DNA of 8,858 nt from the NCBI GenBank assembly GCA_964407525.1, contig CAYOWC010000210.1:1-8858 (forward strand). Direction: 5' to 3'. The stretch comes from DUZB01 sp964407525 (GTDB lineage Bacteria > Desulfobacterota > DSM-4660 > Desulfatiglandales > Desulfatiglandaceae). Shown here one piece after another: positions 6,439 to 8,858 of this stretch. The notes beneath the pieces are model-generated. The model ran no database searches, was not told the origin of the DNA, and saw only the letters and a program-made list of their open reading frames with translations. Both the position numbers and the translations under genes were made by a program. Position 1 is the stretch's first letter. Every line of letters starts with the position of its first letter.

Positions 6439-8707
6439 GGACGAACCGAGTACCGAGCAACCCCAGATAGCTACTGAGTTTTCCAGAAATCTCAACCTCC
6501 TGCACATCACCATGATGGGGGTTGGCATGATGATCGGGGCCGGTGTCTTTCTCGGGGTGGGAAACGCCATCAAAATTGCCGGACCCGGCGGGGTGATCCT
6601 CACTTTTTCCTTCAACGCACTCATAGCCCTTTTTACCGCCATGTCCTATGCGGAGCTGAGTTCGGCCGTTCCCAGGGCCGGGGGCGCCTACAATTTCGCC
6701 CGAATCGCCTTTGGGCGGGGACCCAGCTTCCTGGCAGGCTGGATGGAATGGTTTGCCTCCTCTGTAGCAGGAAGCCTCTATGCAGTCACCTTTGCCCTCT
6801 ACACGGTCCATTACCTCACCCAGATGGGCCTGATTAACCTGGAAGGGAACGAACTATTCCTTCTTGAAAAAGGGGTGGCCGTCCTGGTGGTCTGCCTCTT
6901 CATTTATATCAATTACCGAGGGTCTTCGGAAACCGGCACCATGGGGGCGTTCTTCACCCTGGGCCAGACTGTGACCTTGCTATTCATCGCGGTGGTGGGG
7001 ATCGTCGTGGCCATCTCGGACCCGAGCCGCCTCTCTAATTTCAAGCCCTTCATACCCAACGGGTGGGATAAACTCCTCATCACTATGGGATTCACCTATG
7101 TAGCATTCGAAGGCTTCGAGGTCATCGCCCAGGCAGGAGACGAGGCCATCAACCCCCGGCGTAACCTTCCCAAGGCCATGATCTATTCCATTGTCATCGT
7201 AGTATTCACCTATGTGGGGGTAGCCTTTGCCGCGGTGGTGGGCGTCAAGGATGTGGGGGAACCTGCCTGGATCTGGATCGGCAACTACGGCAGCAAAGGA
7301 TTTGGGGAGGCTGTTCGGATGCTCATTCCCTCCTACGGGGGAATTCTGGTAACCATCACAGTCATTTTCGCATCCACATCGGCCCTGAACGCTACTATCT
7401 ATTCGGCCACCCGGGCCTCCTATGCCCTGGGCAGGGATCGTATGTTGCCCCCCGCCTTCTCTCGCCTCCATCCCGAGCGGCGCACACCTTTCATAGCCCT
7501 GCTCTTCACAGGGGGACTGGTAATCCTGGTGGCGGCCTTCCTCCCCACCATAGACGTGGCTTCCAGCGCCAGTATGATGTTCCTGTTTCTCTTCTTCCTG
7601 GTAAACCTCTGTGTGATCCGCATCCGCCGCCATATGGTGGACGAAATGACCTATGGGTTCGTCATGCCCCTGTTTCCCCTGCCCCCGGTGGTCGCCATCC
7701 TCTGCCAAGCCGTCCTGGCCGTATGGCTGTTTCACATGAGCCCCATCGCCTGGATAGTAGGGCCGGCGTGGGTGTTATCCGGGATTATCATCTACCGCTG
7801 TTATTCCAAAAAACGGGCCATTCCCACGGAAGACGAGATCGTAGTTCTCCAGGAGGAGCCCATCGCGAAGAAGGGGGCGTTCCGAATACTCCTTTCCGTC
7901 GCAAACCCCGCCAACGCCATTCCTCTGGCCCAGAACTGCTACCGGTTCTGCCAGGCAAAGGGAAGCGGAACAGAGGTGGAAGTCATCCATATGGTCCCGG
8001 TGCCCTCCCAGGTTCCCCTGTCCGAGGCTTCCAAATACGCCGAGCCGGGAGAGGAAGCCATTACCGAGGCCTCTCTCTACCTGGCCCCCCGCTTTTCATT
8101 CGGAAGCACCATGCGATACTGCCGAAATGTGGGCAGAGGAATCATCTCCGCCGCTTCGGAACGTAAAGCGGATTTACTCATCATGGGATGGCACGGGACC
8201 GGGAAAAAAGGCTTCACGATGGGAAGCACTGTAGACCCTATCCTTGAACAGGCCACCTGTGATGTACTCATGTTTAAAGACTGCACCCATCAGAAATACC
8301 GGCGGATACTGGTCCCCTATGCCGGGGGTCCCAATTCCGCCTTCGCCCTGGAGACAGCCTCTACCATGGTGGAGCAGGAGGGAGGAAAGGTGGTGGTCTT
8401 CAACGTGGCTCAGCCGGGCAAACCCACCCAGGATGTCGAGCTATTCCTGGCAGAGACCGTGCCCCGTATCAAGGCGCCCGTAACCCTTTTTGAAATCAAA
8501 TATGCCGTGAGCCGTGAAATCCTGGGGACTCTGCTGGAGGAAGCCCAGGATTATGACCTGGTCGTCATCGGGGCCACAGATGACCCCCTTTTCCGCCAGC
8601 GTTTCAGAGGATCTCTACCAGAGGAATTTGCCGGTCAGTGCCAAACACCACTGGTCATGGCCAAAGCGAAACATCCCCTGAAATCATTCATTAAACGGTG
8701 GATTTGA
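6410..8707 (+). CDS. APC-superfamily amino acid permease with two C-terminal Usp domains
   Basis: This 765-residue inner-membrane protein has about twelve helices (about 30-463) of the APC amino acid transporter fold. It shows unwound helix 1 IGAGVF (42-47), AELSSAVPRAGGAYNFA (81-97), the helix 6 segment FEGFE (233-237), and the conserved loop STSALNATIYSATRASYALG (322-341). Two universal-stress-protein domains follow, at about 491-623 and 630-752. Usp1 keeps a near-canonical nucleotide-binding motif, Gly593-x2-Gly596-x8-Gly605-Ser606, one residue shorter than the usual G-2x-G-9x-G(S/T). Usp2 has Asp724 in place of the second Gly and probably binds nucleotide poorly. Related permeases transport amino acids by proton coupling; the substrate here is unknown. 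The Usp pair may gate transport by ATP or stress. The start has AAAGGA (6396-6401) 8 nt upstream. The sampled DNA is richer in GC than the kinase gene. Confidence 0.92.
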   Translation: MNKTPDPNPEDEPSTEQPQIATEFSRNLNLLHITMMGVGMMIGAGVFLGVGNAIKIAGPGGVILTFSFNALIALFTAMSYAELSSAVPRAGGAYNFARIAFGRGPSFLAGWMEWFASSVAGSLYAVTFALYTVHYLTQMGLINLEGNELFLLEKGVAVLVVCLFIYINYRGSSETGTMGAFFTLGQTVTLLFIAVVGIVVAISDPSRLSNFKPFIPNGWDKLLITMGFTYVAFEGFEVIAQAGDEAINPRRNLPKAMIYSIVIVVFTYVGVAFAAVVGVKDVGEPAWIWIGNYGSKGFGEAVRMLIPSYGGILVTITVIFASTSALNATIYSATRASYALGRDRMLPPAFSRLHPERRTPFIALLFTGGLVILVAAFLPTIDVASSASMMFLFLFFLVNLCVIRIRRHMVDEMTYGFVMPLFPLPPVVAILCQAVLAVWLFHMSPIAWIVGPAWVLSGIIIYRCYSKKRAIPTEDEIVVLQEEPIAKKGAFRILLSVANPANAIPLAQNCYRFCQAKGSGTEVEVIHMVPVPSQVPLSEASKYAEPGEEAITEASLYLAPRFSFGSTMRYCRNVGRGIISAASERKADLLIMGWHGTGKKGFTMGSTVDPILEQATCDVLMFKDCTHQKYRRILVPYAGGPNSAFALETASTMVEQEGGKVVVFNVAQPGKPTQDVELFLAETVPRIKAPVTLFEIKYAVSREILGTLLEEAQDYDLVVIGATDDPLFRQRFRGSLPEEFAGQCQTPLVMAKAKHPLKSFIKRWI

Positions 8708-8731
8708 CCTATAGATGCCGAAAAGATCTCC

Positions 8732-8779
8732 GAACCTCTTACCTTCTGAACTTCTAAACCTCTAACCTTCTGAACCACT
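8732..8779. repeat. Two-copy 24-bp tandem repeat
   Basis: Units 8732-8755 and 8756-8779 match at 20 of 24 bases. Both contain the exact word ACCTTCTGAAC (8741-8751 and 8765-8775) and a related AACCTCT word. The repeat lies between the permease stop and the probable end of a convergent gene. No clear intrinsic terminator is visible in this gap. Confidence 0.6.
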
Positions 8780-8784
8780 CAGTT

Positions 8785-8858
8785 TCACACGCCACTGGTT
8801 TTTTCCGGCGGCACAAAGGCTTCAGGACTTTCGTCCGGGAGGGTTTCCACATATACGG
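8785..8858 (-). CDS. Possible 3' end of a convergent gene, product unknown
   Basis: Read on the minus strand from the window edge, a frame runs about 24 codons to a TGA at 8785-8787. The predicted tail includes TLPDESPEAFVPPEKTSGV, with mostly G or C third positions, which suits a real acidic, proline-rich C-terminus. A plus-strand frame is also open here, so coding is not certain. Too little is present to name a function. Confidence 0.35.
   Translation of the reverse strand, partial: VYVETLPDESPEAFVPPEKTSGV

Noticed and set aside
6980..7735. Minus-strand open frame (251 codons) opposite the permease
   Set aside because: Its His/Gly/Glu/Asp-rich translation is typical of the antisense of a GC-rich membrane protein gene.
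8770..8805. Intrinsic terminator after the permease (T run at 8799-8804)
   Set aside because: Only a 4-bp CAGT/ACTG stem precedes the T run, and the T run lies within the probable convergent coding end.

Overview
The window reads as a piece of a Gram-negative bacterial chromosome, most likely an environmental Desulfobacterota-type (deltaproteobacterial) organism. That placement is an inference. It rests on a Liv-type lipoprotein binding protein, a large Cache/PAS hybrid histidine kinase with a GGIAHNFNNLL phosphoacceptor box, an APC permease fused to two Usp domains, and gaps filled with short-word inverted and tandem repeats. No rRNA, tRNA, CRISPR array or transposase gene is visible.

Layout, left to right. 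Positions 1-462 hold no confident gene. They contain a heptamer-based inverted repeat (18-152), an open frame interrupted by one amber codon (185-466), and a GC-rich hairpin just before the first gene. All clear genes run on the + strand. They are an SMR exporter of the Gdx/SugE guanidinium type (463-789), a periplasmic type 1 substrate-binding lipoprotein (882-2105), a 180-bp gap with ATTAGC-word repeats, an 899-residue hybrid histidine kinase (2286-4985), and a BASS-family transporter (4982-5917) that starts inside the kinase stop codon (ATGA overlap). A 229-bp element with 21-bp terminal inverted repeats follows (5903-6131), and its left end supplies the BASS stop codon. A good sigma70-type promoter (6173-6200) then leads into a small single-pass membrane protein with a TTG start (6262-6438), which overlaps a 765-residue APC permease with two C-terminal Usp domains (6410-8707). 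After a 24-bp tandem repeat, the C-terminal end of a convergent minus-strand gene may enter from the right edge (8785-8858).

Two functional modules stand out. The first is binding protein, kinase and BASS transporter. The kinase and transporter are translationally coupled, and the binding protein lies upstream with no ABC permease or ATPase genes in view. This suggests a sense-and-import or sense-and-export unit for a small organic anion, with the binding protein as a possible co-receptor. The second is the small membrane protein plus the APC-Usp permease under its own promoter, suggesting nucleotide- or stress-gated amino acid transport with a small accessory subunit. The Gdx exporter is probably a separate unit.

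The best candidates for undescribed features are the terminal-inverted-repeat element that supplies a stop codon, the small overlapping membrane protein upstream of the permease, the kinase/BASS coupling with a 9-G tract inside the kinase ATP-binding domain, and the amber-interrupted frame that ends exactly on the exporter start.
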